A DNA stretch of 48,464 nucleotides from an uncultured Clostridia bacterium (GCA_934631985.1 CAKTYE010000012.1:1-48464), one strand, 5' to 3'. Counted from the first letter of the stretch, positions 16,303 to 24,314 are shown. Notes: generated from the sequence alone by a model not told the origin. A program made the numbers and translations.

Positions 16303-16392
16303 TCATCCGTTTGATCGCCGTGGCGCAAGCATACACTGCGTACAGCAATAGGAGGACATCTTGCAAGCGGGGTTCATCTGTTTCCGCATCAT
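16303..16392 (-). CDS. 29-residue Cys-rich leader-type ORF, first cistron of the opp operon
   Basis: Too short for routine gene calls, but it has the best translation signal of the operon: AAAGGAGG 8 nt before ATG-ATG, 36 nt after a consensus promoter. The product is MMRKQMNPACKMSSYCCTQC followed by nine residues ending RSNG, with four Cys among residues 10-20. Its TGA overlaps an ATG (16306) that opens a 45-codon frame to 16169, itself ending about 36 nt before the M20 start. It may be a regulatory leader peptide or a remnant of a damaged gene. I recognise no family. Confidence 0.35.
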   Translation of the reverse strand: MMRKQMNPACKMSSYCCTQCMLAPRRSNG

Positions 16393-16434
16393 GCTAAGCG
16401 CCCTCCTTTCCTGATCTAAACCGACAACGGTGTA

Positions 16435-16463
16435 ATCATAGCATTCTACTATGTAGATGTCAA
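16435..16463 (-). promoter_or_regulatory. sigma-A promoter of the M20-opp operon
   Basis: On the minus strand, TTGACA (16463-16458), a 17-nt spacer and TATGAT (16440-16435). The spacer contains CTACATAGTAG, a short palindrome that could bind a regulator. Confidence 0.75.
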
Positions 16464-16509
16464 GGAAAAAACAATGAAAATGCGAAAGGTGGAGAGGGGG
16501 AAAAGTGAT

Positions 16510-16990
16510 TTCACTGGGGGTGGGGGGACGATGAAGGATTGGCGGTACACGACCACGCGGGGATTCCAGCTAGAGAGCGTTTCGTCCGTCTGCGGACGGA
16601 CGACCTACTTTGCACTCGGGCAAAGTAGGCAAAGCCGCCCGGGGGCCGGCAAATTCCCATGCGGCGTGCCGGCCCCCGGACCCCTCGTGCCGAAATTGCG
16701 CCTGGGTCGGAGCCTTCCCAGGGGGACACAACCCGAGTTGTCTTCGGTTCCGCCCTAACGGCCCACTTTGGGGCAACGGCACTGCGTGCGTTGCCCCAAA
16801 ATGGGCCTGTGCTTAGGGGTGGGATGAGCTGCAAATGAGGTTGTTGCTTGCTGGAATATCCAATAGTTAAGGAAGCCCCCGAAGGTTTCCAAAGGGCGAG
16901 CGGAAAGCCGCCAGACGGGCTCCGTCCTTTGGTCGCGCCCGCAGGCGCGAAAACCCTGCTGCACTATAAGCCAGTTTGAAAGGAGCTGTC
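16510..16990. repeat. palindrome-rich non-coding element
   Basis: This gene-free stretch is packed with perfect or near-perfect hairpins: 16582-16603 (9 bp), 16604-16629 (10 bp), 16639-16679 (13 bp, all G/C except its innermost A-T pair), 16701-16722 (6 bp), 16760-16807 (19 bp with one mismatch) and 16933-16950 (7 bp). Short reading frames on both strands have no ribosome sites and are composition artefacts. The arrangement resembles a dispersed intergenic repeat or a large structured RNA. Copies elsewhere in the genome cannot be checked here. It lies downstream of the six-SH3 gene and upstream of the opp promoter. Confidence 0.6.
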
Positions 16991-16991
16991 A

Positions 16992-18350
16992 TTACTTTTT
17001 GAGCTTTGTATCCGTATCCTTCGCCTGCACATAGCCGTCCAAATTCTCCAACTGTACATGATACCAGTCCCCATGGACTGCCAGCACGGTCAGTTCTTCG
17101 CCTTTGTGCAGCTGCTCAATTGCCGTACCCTTTTCCTTGGCAGTGGTGCGCAGCACAGCGCCATCCTTCGTGACCTTCACCGTCGGCATAGCGGATGCCG
17201 TACTGTAGGCCGAAAGGTAGTCCACCTGCATGTACCCCTCGGCAACCTCGCCGACAGCGACCTTCACCCAGCCGTTTTTCGGCAGCGAGAGGATCTCCAC
17301 CCTTGTGCCGTTGTAATACTTGCCCAGGCTCGCCGCGTCCTTATTCGGCTTCGTCCGCAGGTTCAGACGATCCTCGGGGTTCTCATTGAAGACCCACGCA
17401 AGACTCTTGATGGTCGCTTTGCTGTCCACCAGCTTATCCAGCGATATATGCAGATAGCCGGTGATCTCCAGTCCCGGGACATAGACGTGGAGCCAATCGT
17501 TCTGCACGCCCATGACCAGCACCCACGTGTACGCCTCCAGCGCCGTGCCGCCGGAGGTCTCGTTCGGCTCGTTATACAGCGTTACGTCGGGGACCTCTGC
17601 CCAGGGCATGGCGCTGGCGACCGGCGTGCAGCTGAGATATTTTGTCTCCATATAGCCGATGGACGACTTTCCGTAAACCTCCACCTGGGTCCAGCCGTTT
17701 TTGAAGACCTGACGCACGGTCACCTTTGTGCCGTTGTAATACTTGCCCATGGAGCGGCTGGTTTTCCAGGCGCTCTCCCGCAGATTCAGCCGATCGGTGG
17801 GAACGGGGTTGTTCACATAGGCGATCACCGGACGGCTCAAGGTGGTCTGACCGTTTTCCACATCCTCGATCGGCAGATCGGTATCCTTGGCCTGCACATA
17901 GCCGTCCAGATTTTCCAGCTGCACATGATACCATGCTCCGCATACGCCCAGCACCGTCATACCCTCACTCTGCTTCAGTCCTTCTATGATGGTGGCCTTC
18001 GTATTTGGCGCAGTACGCAAGTTCAGCGTTTGTACTGTCGCACGAACCGATGGCCTTGCCTCGGTCACACGGGTAGTGGAAAGATACTTTGTCTGCATAT
18101 AGCCATGCGCCAATTCCCCAATTTGCACCTCTGACCAGCCGTCTTCCGGCTGGGACAGCACGGTCACCTGGATGCCGTTGTAATACTTGCCCAGCGACGC
18201 AGCGTTTGTGTTCGGCTTTTCCCGCAGGTTCAGCCGATCGGTGGCGACAGGGTTGTTCACATACATCACGGTTTCTGCGCCTGCGCAGGCAAATAGGCCC
18301 AGCGACAGCACGCAGAGCAGAACAAACATCAGTGTACGCAGTTTTTTCAT
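16992..18350 (-). CDS. secreted protein with six bacterial SH3 domains
   Basis: The 452-residue protein has a signal peptide (about 1-25, ending CAGA) and six SH3b domains, which usually bind peptidoglycan cross-bridges. The domains form three two-domain units of about 140-148 residues. The first domain of each has VNNP..DRLNLR..SLGKYYNG (or a close variant), then GYM..YLS. The second has WYHVQLENLDGYVQAKDTD in units one and three, while unit two is diverged. The DNA keeps this history: GCCGTTGTAATACTTGCCCA occurs at 17307, 17730 and 18174. No catalytic domain follows. It lies 77 nt downstream of murC on the same strand, and its ribosome site falls in a hairpin. Confidence 0.85.
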   Translation of the reverse strand: MKKLRTLMFVLLCVLSLGLFACAGAETVMYVNNPVATDRLNLREKPNTNAASLGKYYNGIQVTVLSQPEDGWSEVQIGELAHGYMQTKYLSTTRVTEARPSVRATVQTLNLRTAPNTKATIIEGLKQSEGMTVLGVCGAWYHVQLENLDGYVQAKDTDLPIEDVENGQTTLSRPVIAYVNNPVPTDRLNLRESAWKTSRSMGKYYNGTKVTVRQVFKNGWTQVEVYGKSSIGYMETKYLSCTPVASAMPWAEVPDVTLYNEPNETSGGTALEAYTWVLVMGVQNDWLHVYVPGLEITGYLHISLDKLVDSKATIKSLAWVFNENPEDRLNLRTKPNKDAASLGKYYNGTRVEILSLPKNGWVKVAVGEVAEGYMQVDYLSAYSTASAMPTVKVTKDGAVLRTTAKEKGTAIEQLHKGEELTVLAVHGDWYHVQLENLDGYVQAKDTDTKLKK

Positions 18351-18359
18351 ATAGAGAAA

Positions 18360-18398
18360 GCCTCCCTTCCGTTGTCATTCATATCAACGGCGGGAGGC
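18360..18398 (-). promoter_or_regulatory. hairpin enclosing the ribosome site of the SH3 gene / murC terminator
   Basis: GCCTCCC (18360-18366) pairs with GGGAGGC (18392-18398), and CGTTG (18370-18374) with CAACG (18385-18389). On the minus strand the 3' arm carries GGGAGG, the ribosome site of the ATG at 18350, and is followed by TTTCTC. It could both attenuate murC read-through and hide the SH3 ribosome site. Confidence 0.55.
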
Positions 18399-18427
18399 TG
18401 GCGTATTCTTCCCAAAGCGGCAGAAAT

Positions 18428-19831
18428 TTACATCTTTTCTTTTTCGTGCCGGGACATCTGGCTGTTGAGCAGGTTAATATCTCCGCAGCCCATGGTAATG
18501 ACCAGATCGCCGGGCTGCCAGTGCGCCCGCAGATAGTTTTCCGTGTCATCGAAGGAAGGCGTCCACACCGCGTTTACGCCATGGGCCTTCATGCCCTCCA
18601 CCAGCATGCCGCTGTTGATGTCGCCGGGATCCTTCTCCCGGGCGGCGCAGATGTCTGTCACCAGGGTGAAATCCGCACGCTCGGTGCAGGTGAGGTAATC
18701 GTCAAACAGGCGCTTGACACGGCTGTAGGTATGGGGCTGCATCACGGCCCACAGGCGGCCCTTGCAGCGCAGCCGCGCCACGTCCAGGGCATTGCGCATT
18801 TCCGCCGGGTTATGACCATAGTCATGGAAGATCTCCACGCCGTCAATGGTGTCCGTCAGCTCGAACCGCCGATGTGCGCCCACAAAGTGCGCCAGGGACT
18901 GCGCTGCCTGCGTCAGATCAGCGTCCAGCGCATAGGCCGCTGCCAGTGCCGCCAGCGCGTGCATCACATTGAACGCTCCTGGCACCTTCAATTGTACTGC
19001 ACACATGGCCTTGCCCCGGAACATCAGCGTGAACCGTCCATGGCCCTCGCCGTCATAGCTCAGGTCGGCGGGATACCAGTCACAGGGCGTTTCCATGCCG
19101 AAAAGCTGATGGCCGCAGTTCAGCGCATCCAGCTCCGCACGGACGCGGGGATCATCGCCGTTGCCGATAGCCAGCCCGCTTTGCGGCAGCAGGTGCAGAA
19201 AGTGCCGGAAGGAAGCCTGAATATCATCCAAGTCCTTATAAAAATCCAGATGGTCTTCCTCGATATTCGTTAGCACCGCCATGGTGGGGTGCATGTGGTG
19301 GAAGCTGGCCTTGAACTCGCAGGCCTCCGCCAGAAACGCTTGCCCCTTGCCAATGCGGGTGCTGCCGCCGATGGCGTCCAGTTGTCCGCCAATATGCACC
19401 GTCGGATCAAGGCCGCACTCCACCAGGATCTGAGATAGCATGGAGGTCGTGGTGGTCTTGCCATGGGTACCGCAAACGCCCACCGCCTGCGGATAGCCCT
19501 CCATCAGCTGACCCAGCAGCTCAGCCCGCTCCATGTTCGGCAGACCCAGACGCGCCACTTCCACCCGTTCCGGGTTATCCGGCAGGATGGCGGCGGTATA
19601 GACCACCAGATCAGCGCCGTGAACGTTTTCAGCCCGGTGCCCCACCTGCACGTCGATGCCCAGGCGGCGCAGCTTTTCCAGCGCATAGCCCTCCGTCCGA
19701 TCCGAGCCGGAGACACGGTAGCCCTCCGCCACCAGCATTTCCGCCAGCCCGGACATGCTGGAGCCGCCGATACCGATCATATGAACATGCTTGCCTTGAA
19801 AGTCCCGAATGCGGGGCGTATCCATGCGCAA
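18428..19831 (-). CDS. murC: UDP-N-acetylmuramate--L-alanine ligase (MurC)
   Basis: MurC adds L-Ala to UDP-MurNAc in cytosolic peptidoglycan synthesis. The 467-residue ligase has the N-terminal MIGIGGSSMSGLAEML block, the P-loop GTHGKTTT (121-128), the ITNIEEDHLDFY-like block (TNIEEDHLDFY), and the C-terminal DYGHNPAEM and LWAVMQPHTYSR motifs. The TTG at 19831 is spaced about 10 nt from AAGGA; ATG 19825 is an alternative two codons later. A promoter facing it lies at 19913-19884. Confidence 0.93.
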   Translation of the reverse strand: MRMDTPRIRDFQGKHVHMIGIGGSSMSGLAEMLVAEGYRVSGSDRTEGYALEKLRRLGIDVQVGHRAENVHGADLVVYTAAILPDNPERVEVARLGLPNMERAELLGQLMEGYPQAVGVCGTHGKTTTTSMLSQILVECGLDPTVHIGGQLDAIGGSTRIGKGQAFLAEACEFKASFHHMHPTMAVLTNIEEDHLDFYKDLDDIQASFRHFLHLLPQSGLAIGNGDDPRVRAELDALNCGHQLFGMETPCDWYPADLSYDGEGHGRFTLMFRGKAMCAVQLKVPGAFNVMHALAALAAAYALDADLTQAAQSLAHFVGAHRRFELTDTIDGVEIFHDYGHNPAEMRNALDVARLRCKGRLWAVMQPHTYSRVKRLFDDYLTCTERADFTLVTDICAAREKDPGDINSGMLVEGMKAHGVNAVWTPSFDDTENYLRAHWQPGDLVITMGCGDINLLNSQMSRHEKEKM

Positions 19832-19883
19832 ACCACTCTTTTCCTTACAGAACTCGATCCTTGCCTTGCAAGGCTTCGCCGTT

Positions 19884-19913
19884 ATTATATACCATGACGC
19901 AGGGTTTTAGCAA
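19884..19913 (-). promoter_or_regulatory. promoter of murC
   Basis: On the minus strand, TTGCTA (19913-19908), an 18-nt spacer and TATAAT (19889-19884), about 50 nt before the murC start. It is back to back with the promoter at 19924. Confidence 0.6.
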
Positions 19914-19923
19914 TAGCCGCGCC

Positions 19924-19952
19924 TTGACAGGCTTCCAGAAATAGCCTATACT
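19924..19952 (+). promoter_or_regulatory. sigma-A promoter of the DUF6273 gene
   Basis: TTGACA (19924-19929), a 17-nt spacer and TATACT (19947-19952), followed 38 nt later by the start codon at 19990. Confidence 0.75.
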
Positions 19953-19989
19953 GTCCTCAACAGTTTCATGTATAAGGGGGCATTTTTTC

Positions 19990-20775
19990 ATGTCTTTTCG
20001 CCGCTTGCTGGCGCTTTTGCTCGTCTGCACGCTTTCCCTCGGCCTTGCCGTGGCGGAGGAGGCCCCAACGCAAGCGCCCACCGCTTCGGCCACTGATCTT
20101 TCCACAGCCGCGCTGACCGATGCGCAGCGCCTTGTGCGGGGCTATGATGCAGAGGCCGGCTACATCTACATCAACTACGGTCGCTATCCTTATTATGAGG
20201 ACGGCACGGAAGCACCCATTTTGTGGCGTGTGCTGGGCGTGGATGAGGACGGCTGGGCGCTGCTGCTGACCGAGTATGTCATTGACTTCGCCATGTACCA
20301 TGAGAAAAAGGTCACCATGGAAAACTGGCGGGACAACACCATTTATCACACGCTGAATGATGAAATGCGGCTGGTCATGTTCACGGATGAGGAGCTTTCT
20401 GCCGTGCGCTACACGGAAGAAAAGGGCTGGCTGTATTACCTGGACAACGAGGATTACCGCAACACGGACTACGGCTTCCGTCATTGGCAGCTGAAGCCGC
20501 AGAAGGAGCGGGAGTGTCAGCCTACGCCCTATGCGATGACCAATCCCCATGCCTGGAAGGATCGTTCCAACGGCTGCACCTGGTATTTCTCAACAGGCGT
20601 TCCCCGCCGGGGCTTCCACAACCTGATCGGTTATGATGGACACACCTCCACGGCGGCAAACAACCGCTATGGCGGTGTGCGCTGCGCCTGCAAGCTCAAG
20701 CTGAGCATGCTTTCCAATGTGCAGGGCGAGGGGACGAAGGAAGATCCTTATACCTTTGAGGTGGTGAAGGAATAA
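19990..20775 (+). CDS. secreted DUF6273-domain protein
   Basis: The 261-residue protein has a signal peptide (about 1-22, ending AVAEE), a short Thr/Ala/Pro linker and a DUF6273-type domain: INYGRYPYYEDGTEAPILWRV, then LTEYVIDFAMYHE, with a C-terminal CACKLKLSM block. The fold resembles formylglycine-type or lectin-like domains and has no known reaction. The start has GGGGG about 10 nt upstream and its own promoter. It is divergent from murC. Its 3' end meets the remains of a GNAT gene on the other strand. Confidence 0.75.
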   Translation: MSFRRLLALLLVCTLSLGLAVAEEAPTQAPTASATDLSTAALTDAQRLVRGYDAEAGYIYINYGRYPYYEDGTEAPILWRVLGVDEDGWALLLTEYVIDFAMYHEKKVTMENWRDNTIYHTLNDEMRLVMFTDEELSAVRYTEEKGWLYYLDNEDYRNTDYGFRHWQLKPQKERECQPTPYAMTNPHAWKDRSNGCTWYFSTGVPRRGFHNLIGYDGHTSTAANNRYGGVRCACKLKLSMLSNVQGEGTKEDPYTFEVVKE

Positions 20776-20789
20776 AAATTGCAGCAGTG

Positions 20790-21124
20790 CATGACGCGAC
20801 CATTTCCCGGGCCAGGCGTGCCGCTTCCGCTAGCAGCAGACCGGCCAGGCGTTTGCCCCGTGCCTCGGGAAAGATATAGACAAAGCCGATCCACGGGGTC
20901 AGGGGCGTAGGCTGAATCTCGTCCTGATCGGCAAAGGTGCAGAAGCCCAGCAGCATTTCGTCCTGCTTCAGCGGCAGCGTCCTTGTGTACGGGCCGCACA
21001 GGGCTTGCAGGCGGTTTTCGGCAAGCAGCGTGTGCAGATATTGTCCGGCGCCCCAGTCGCACCGCGCAAGCTGAGCAAGTCAGTGCGCCTGATCCTTTGC
21101 CTGTTCATAGAGAAGGATCGTCAT
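20790..21124 (-). pseudogene. GNAT N-acetyltransferase, broken by a stop codon and 3' truncation
   Basis: ATG 21124 has a textbook ribosome site (AGGAGGT) and opens MTILLYEQAKDQAH. A TGA follows at codon 15 (21082-21080), after which the same frame continues LAQLARCDWGAGQYLHTLL, and then LTPWIGFVYIFPEARGKRL and GLLLAEAARLARE. These are the acetyl-CoA-binding blocks of a GNAT. The C-terminal part seen in relatives (after LARE, with the YEKYGF-type ending) is absent, and the frame runs into antisense of the DUF6273 gene. Both lesions indicate a dead gene. TGA is an ordinary stop elsewhere in this window, so recoding is unlikely. Confidence 0.7.
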
Positions 21125-21175
21125 GTCTTACCTCCTGAAAAGCCCTGCCCTTGTCATACAAATATACCGTAAAGC

Positions 21176-22021
21176 TCATGGCGTTTCCTCTAATCGCCGC
21201 ACCAGCAGCGGGATCGCCTGCTCAAAGGCTACGCCGTAGCGCAGGGGCAGGCCGTTCTCCAATGTGTGCAGCATGCTCTCATAGGTAAAATCCACGGCCA
21301 GTGATGCGGCCTGCGCCAGCGTTCTGCCCCGCAGCAGGGCCGACAACAGAGCGCTTGCCAGCACATCGCCCGTGCCGTAGAAAATCCCCGGCAGCTCGGG
21401 CTTGCCGAAAAAGACGGTTTCTCCCGTGGTCGCGTCATAGGCGGCGGCTCCCAGCAGGCCGTTCCGCGTCACGCCCGTCAGTACCACCTGACGGCATCCA
21501 TAGCTGCGGTGCAGGTCTGTCAGGATACGCTGCACCTCTGCCGCGTCAGGCCGTTCATGATAGCTTTCCTCCAGCAGGAACGCTGCTTCCGTCAGATTGG
21601 GGACGATCACGTCCGCACAGCGGCACAGCCGTCCCATGCCATGGGCCATTTCTGCCGTGTAGGTGGCATAGAGCTGCCCATGATCCGCCATCACCGGGTC
21701 CACCAGCACCAGCGGATGCTGGGAACGGTAGGCGGCAAACACCCGCTCCACCAGCTCGATTTGTGCACCACTGCCAAGAAAGCCGCTGTACAGCCCGTCA
21801 AAATGCAGGGGCAGCGTCTGAAAATGGGCGAAGATCTTCTCCATCTCCGCAGTCAGCTCCAAATGGGTGTAGCCGGTAAATTCCCCTGTGTGGGTGGACA
21901 GCAGCGCCGTAGGCAGCGCGGAAGTGTGAATGCCCGCCGCAGATAAAATAGGCAGCGCAACGGTCAGTGAGCAGCGTCCCACGCAGCTCAGGTCATGAAT
22001 GGCAAGCGCCTGCTTTTGCAA
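21176..22021 (-). CDS. pdxY: pyridoxamine kinase (PdxY/PdxK-type)
   Basis: The 281-residue ribokinase-fold enzyme phosphorylates pyridoxal or pyridoxamine in vitamin B6 salvage. It begins ALAIHDLSCVGRCSLTVALP, like known pyridoxamine kinases, and has LVDPVMADHGQLY, the ADVIVPNLTEAAFL block and the anion-hole motif YGTGD followed by an alpha helix. TTG 22021 is chosen because AAAGGGGG is 8 nt upstream; a GTG at 22027 would sit only 2 nt from it. The gene is monocistronic, and its neighbour is the GNAT remnant. Confidence 0.88.
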   Translation of the reverse strand: MQKQALAIHDLSCVGRCSLTVALPILSAAGIHTSALPTALLSTHTGEFTGYTHLELTAEMEKIFAHFQTLPLHFDGLYSGFLGSGAQIELVERVFAAYRSQHPLVLVDPVMADHGQLYATYTAEMAHGMGRLCRCADVIVPNLTEAAFLLEESYHERPDAAEVQRILTDLHRSYGCRQVVLTGVTRNGLLGAAAYDATTGETVFFGKPELPGIFYGTGDVLASALLSALLRGRTLAQAASLAVDFTYESMLHTLENGLPLRYGVAFEQAIPLLVRRLEETP

Positions 22022-22120
22022 CGGCACGTCCCCCTTTCCTTCATTGGAATTTCATCATAGCAGGGCCGCCCTGAAAATGCAAGCATCTGTCCCATTTGCT
22101 GCAAAAGCGCTGTTTTTCCC

Positions 22121-22149
22121 TTGACAAGCCCCAAGGAAGCGTATATATT
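22121..22149 (+). promoter_or_regulatory. sigma-A promoter of the ACT-UPF0210 operon
   Basis: TTGACA (22121-22126), a 17-nt spacer and TATATT (22144-22149), 44 nt before the ACT-gene start. Confidence 0.75.
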
Positions 22150-22193
22150 TGCAAGCAAGGCATTCCATAAATTCGACCGGGAGGTTTCATGCT

Positions 22194-22466
22194 ATGACAA
22201 AAGCGGTTATTTCCGTCACGGGGCTGGACGCTACGGGCATTATTGCGCGGGTCGCGACCAAGCTCAGTGAAATGAACATCAATATTCTGGACATTACGCA
22301 GACCATCCTGGACGGCTATTTCACCATGATGATGATCGTCGATCTGGACGGTGCGCACATGACCTTTGCGGACATCGATGCGCAGCTTCAGCCGGTGCGC
22401 GACGATCTGCAAATGGCCATTCACATGCAGCGCATGGATATTTTCGACGCCATGCACCGCATTTAA
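22194..22466 (+). CDS. ACT-domain protein (UPF0237 family)
   Basis: The 90-residue protein is a single ACT domain: AVISVTGLDATGIIARV, then INILDITQTILDGYFTMMM. ACT domains bind amino acids. UPF0237 members are nearly always encoded next to the UPF0210 protein, as here (15 nt apart), and are thought to regulate or bind ligand for it. ATG 22194 has GGGAGG upstream. Confidence 0.88.
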   Translation: MTKAVISVTGLDATGIIARVATKLSEMNINILDITQTILDGYFTMMMIVDLDGAHMTFADIDAQLQPVRDDLQMAIHMQRMDIFDAMHRI

Positions 22467-22481
22467 GGGAGGACGACGGAC

Positions 22482-23828
22482 GTGATCGAGACCAGCGAGA
22501 TCCTCCAAACCCTGCGGATGATCCAGGAGGAAAACTTCGATATTCGCACCATTACTCTGGGCATCAACCTGCTGGACTGCTCGGATCAGGATGCCGAGCG
22601 GTGTGCCCAGCGGGTGTATGACAAGATCTGCCGCACCGCCGCGCATCTGGTGCAAACCGGCGAGGACATTGAGCGGGAGCTGGGCATTCCCATCGTCAAC
22701 AAGCGCATTTCCGTCACCCCGGTCAGCCTGATCTGTCAGGCGGATCCCCGGCCCATCGCCCGGGCGCTGGATCGTGCGGCAAAGGAAATGGGCGTGAACT
22801 TCCTGGGCGGCTATAGTGCGCTGACGCAGAAGGGCATGACCCTGGCGGATGAGCGGCTGATCCAGTCCATTCCCGAGGTGCTTTGCACCACCGAGCGGCT
22901 CTGCTCCAGCGTAAACGTGGGCAGCACCCGCGCGGGCCTGAACATGAACGCCATTCGCGAAATGGGTGAGATCATCAAAAAGACCGCCGCGCAGTCTGCG
23001 GATCAGGATGGGCTGGGCTGTGCAAAGCTGGTGGTCTTTGCCAACGCGGTGGAGGACAACCCCTTCATGGCAGGTGCGTTCTGTGGCGTAGGTGAACCGG
23101 AATGCGCCATCAACGTGGGCGTATCCGGCCCCGGTGTGGTCAAGCGTGCGCTGGAGCAGGTGAAGGGTCAGCCCTTCGACGTGGTGGCGGAGACCATCAA
23201 GCGTACTGCGTTCAAGATCACCCGTGTGGGTCAGCTGGTGGCGCGGGAAGCGTCCCAGCGGCTGCAAATACCCTTCGGCATTGTGGATCTTTCCCTGGCC
23301 CCCACGCCCGCCCGCGGCGACAGCGTGGCGCATATCTTGACGGAAATGGGCCTGGAAATGGCAGGCGCACCCGGCACCACCGCTGCGCTGGCCCTGCTGA
23401 ACGACGCGGTGAAAAAGGGCGGCGTGATGGCCTCCAACCATGTGGGCGGGCTGTCCGGCGCGTTTATTCCCGTCAGTGAGGACATCGGCATGATCGAGGC
23501 GGCATCTTGCGGAGCGCTGACGCTGGAAAAGCTGGAAGCCATGACCTGTGTCTGCTCGGTGGGCCTGGACATGATCGCCATTCCCGGCGAGACCAGTGCC
23601 GCCGCCATCTCCGGCATTATTGCGGACGAAGCCGCCATCGGCATGATCAACAACAAGACCACCGCCGTGCGTGTGATCCCTGCCGTGGGCAAGCAGGCGG
23701 GCGATCAGGTAGAGTTTGGCGGGCTGCTGGGTTATGCCCCGGTGATGCCTGTGAACAAGTGGGGCAACGAGGCGTTCATTGCCCGTGGCGGACGTATTCC
23801 CGCGCCGCTGCATTCCCTGCGGAACTGA
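22482..23828 (+). CDS. UPF0210 / PFL (pyruvate formate-lyase-like) family protein
   Basis: The 448-residue protein matches the DUF711/UPF0210 family throughout, for example FDIRTITLGINLLDCSD, SVNVGSTRAGLNMNAI, ECAINVGVSGPGVV and DLSLAPTPARGDSVAHIL. Structures place it in the pyruvate formate-lyase/ribonucleotide-reductase barrel class, but no reaction is assigned and no glycyl-radical motif is obvious. The GTG start has GGGAGGACGACGG upstream and follows the ACT gene closely, so the two proteins probably act together. Confidence 0.88.
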   Translation: MIETSEILQTLRMIQEENFDIRTITLGINLLDCSDQDAERCAQRVYDKICRTAAHLVQTGEDIERELGIPIVNKRISVTPVSLICQADPRPIARALDRAAKEMGVNFLGGYSALTQKGMTLADERLIQSIPEVLCTTERLCSSVNVGSTRAGLNMNAIREMGEIIKKTAAQSADQDGLGCAKLVVFANAVEDNPFMAGAFCGVGEPECAINVGVSGPGVVKRALEQVKGQPFDVVAETIKRTAFKITRVGQLVAREASQRLQIPFGIVDLSLAPTPARGDSVAHILTEMGLEMAGAPGTTAALALLNDAVKKGGVMASNHVGGLSGAFIPVSEDIGMIEAASCGALTLEKLEAMTCVCSVGLDMIAIPGETSAAAISGIIADEAAIGMINNKTTAVRVIPAVGKQAGDQVEFGGLLGYAPVMPVNKWGNEAFIARGGRIPAPLHSLRN

Positions 23829-23841
23829 AGCGTTTTCCATC

Positions 23842-23869
23842 GGCGGACAGCACTGCGCTGTCCGCCTTT
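23842..23869 (+). terminator. terminator of the ACT-UPF0210 operon
   Basis: A 10-bp perfect stem GGCGGACAGC/GCTGTCCGCC with a 5-nt loop, followed by TTT. Confidence 0.75.
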
Positions 23870-23928
23870 GCCTGTTTACTGGTAGCAGTTTTTCCACCTT
23901 TGTTTTCGCGTCCCTTCGCTGTTTTTCG

Positions 23929-23956
23929 TTGACAAACCCTGCATACATGCTATAAT
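23929..23956 (+). promoter_or_regulatory. promoter of the cobalamin-riboswitch transcript
   Basis: TTGACA (23929-23934), a 16-nt spacer and TATAAT (23951-23956). Confidence 0.8.
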
Positions 23957-23969
23957 ACATGCGACAGAC

Positions 23970-24232
23970 GAATAAGCAGACGCAGCCGCGCAGTTGCGCG
24001 ACGCGATGCCGGATGGGCGCGCGTCAAGGGAATCGGATGAGAATTTCGAACTATCCCAGTAACCGTGAAGCGGACGAGAAGGCACAGCCACTGTTCTCCT
24101 CTAGTGGGAATGGGAAGGCGCCTTTAAGGGTGAGGCCAAGTCGGGAGACCTGGCTGCGTCCAAGCACAGAACATCTCCTGGGGATGAGGTAGGCACAGAC
24201 GCGGATGCAGCCTTTTGCATGCGCGGACTTTT
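23970..24232 (+). promoter_or_regulatory. cobalamin riboswitch with terminator-like expression platform
   Basis: The leader holds the conserved cobalamin-aptamer blocks: AAGGGAATCGG, then CCCAGTAACCGTGAAGCGGACGAG in two adjacent pieces, GGGAATGGGAAGGCGC and the B12 box AGTCGGGAGACCTGGC (about 24139-24154). GACGCAGCC (23979-23987) pairs perfectly with GGCTGCGTC (24152-24160) as the closing helix. After it, CGCG-G-ATGC (24200-24208) pairs with GCAT-G-CGCG (24217-24225) and is followed by CTTTT, a terminator. It should switch off the downstream btuF-like gene when cobalamin is plentiful. Confidence 0.88.
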
Positions 24233-24314
24233 GCCGTGCCTTGCTTTGCGGGGGCGCGGCTTTTTTGCAACCATCACCTTCGCCCGTCTGATCTTGTGTA
24301 TCGGAGGGAACCCT

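Noticed and set aside
16474..16964. Several 70-110-codon frames in the palindromic element
   Set aside because: Frames on both strands share the hairpin sequence and lack ribosome sites; they are composition artefacts.
21080..21082. TGA in the GNAT gene read as selenocysteine or tryptophan
   Set aside because: No SECIS-like element is evident, TGA ends many genes here, and the gene is also truncated at its 3' end, so a nonsense mutation is simpler.
22041..23960. A 639-codon open frame on the minus strand
   Set aside because: It is antisense to the ACT and UPF0210 genes, is His/Arg/Gln-rich, and has no ribosome site or family signature.
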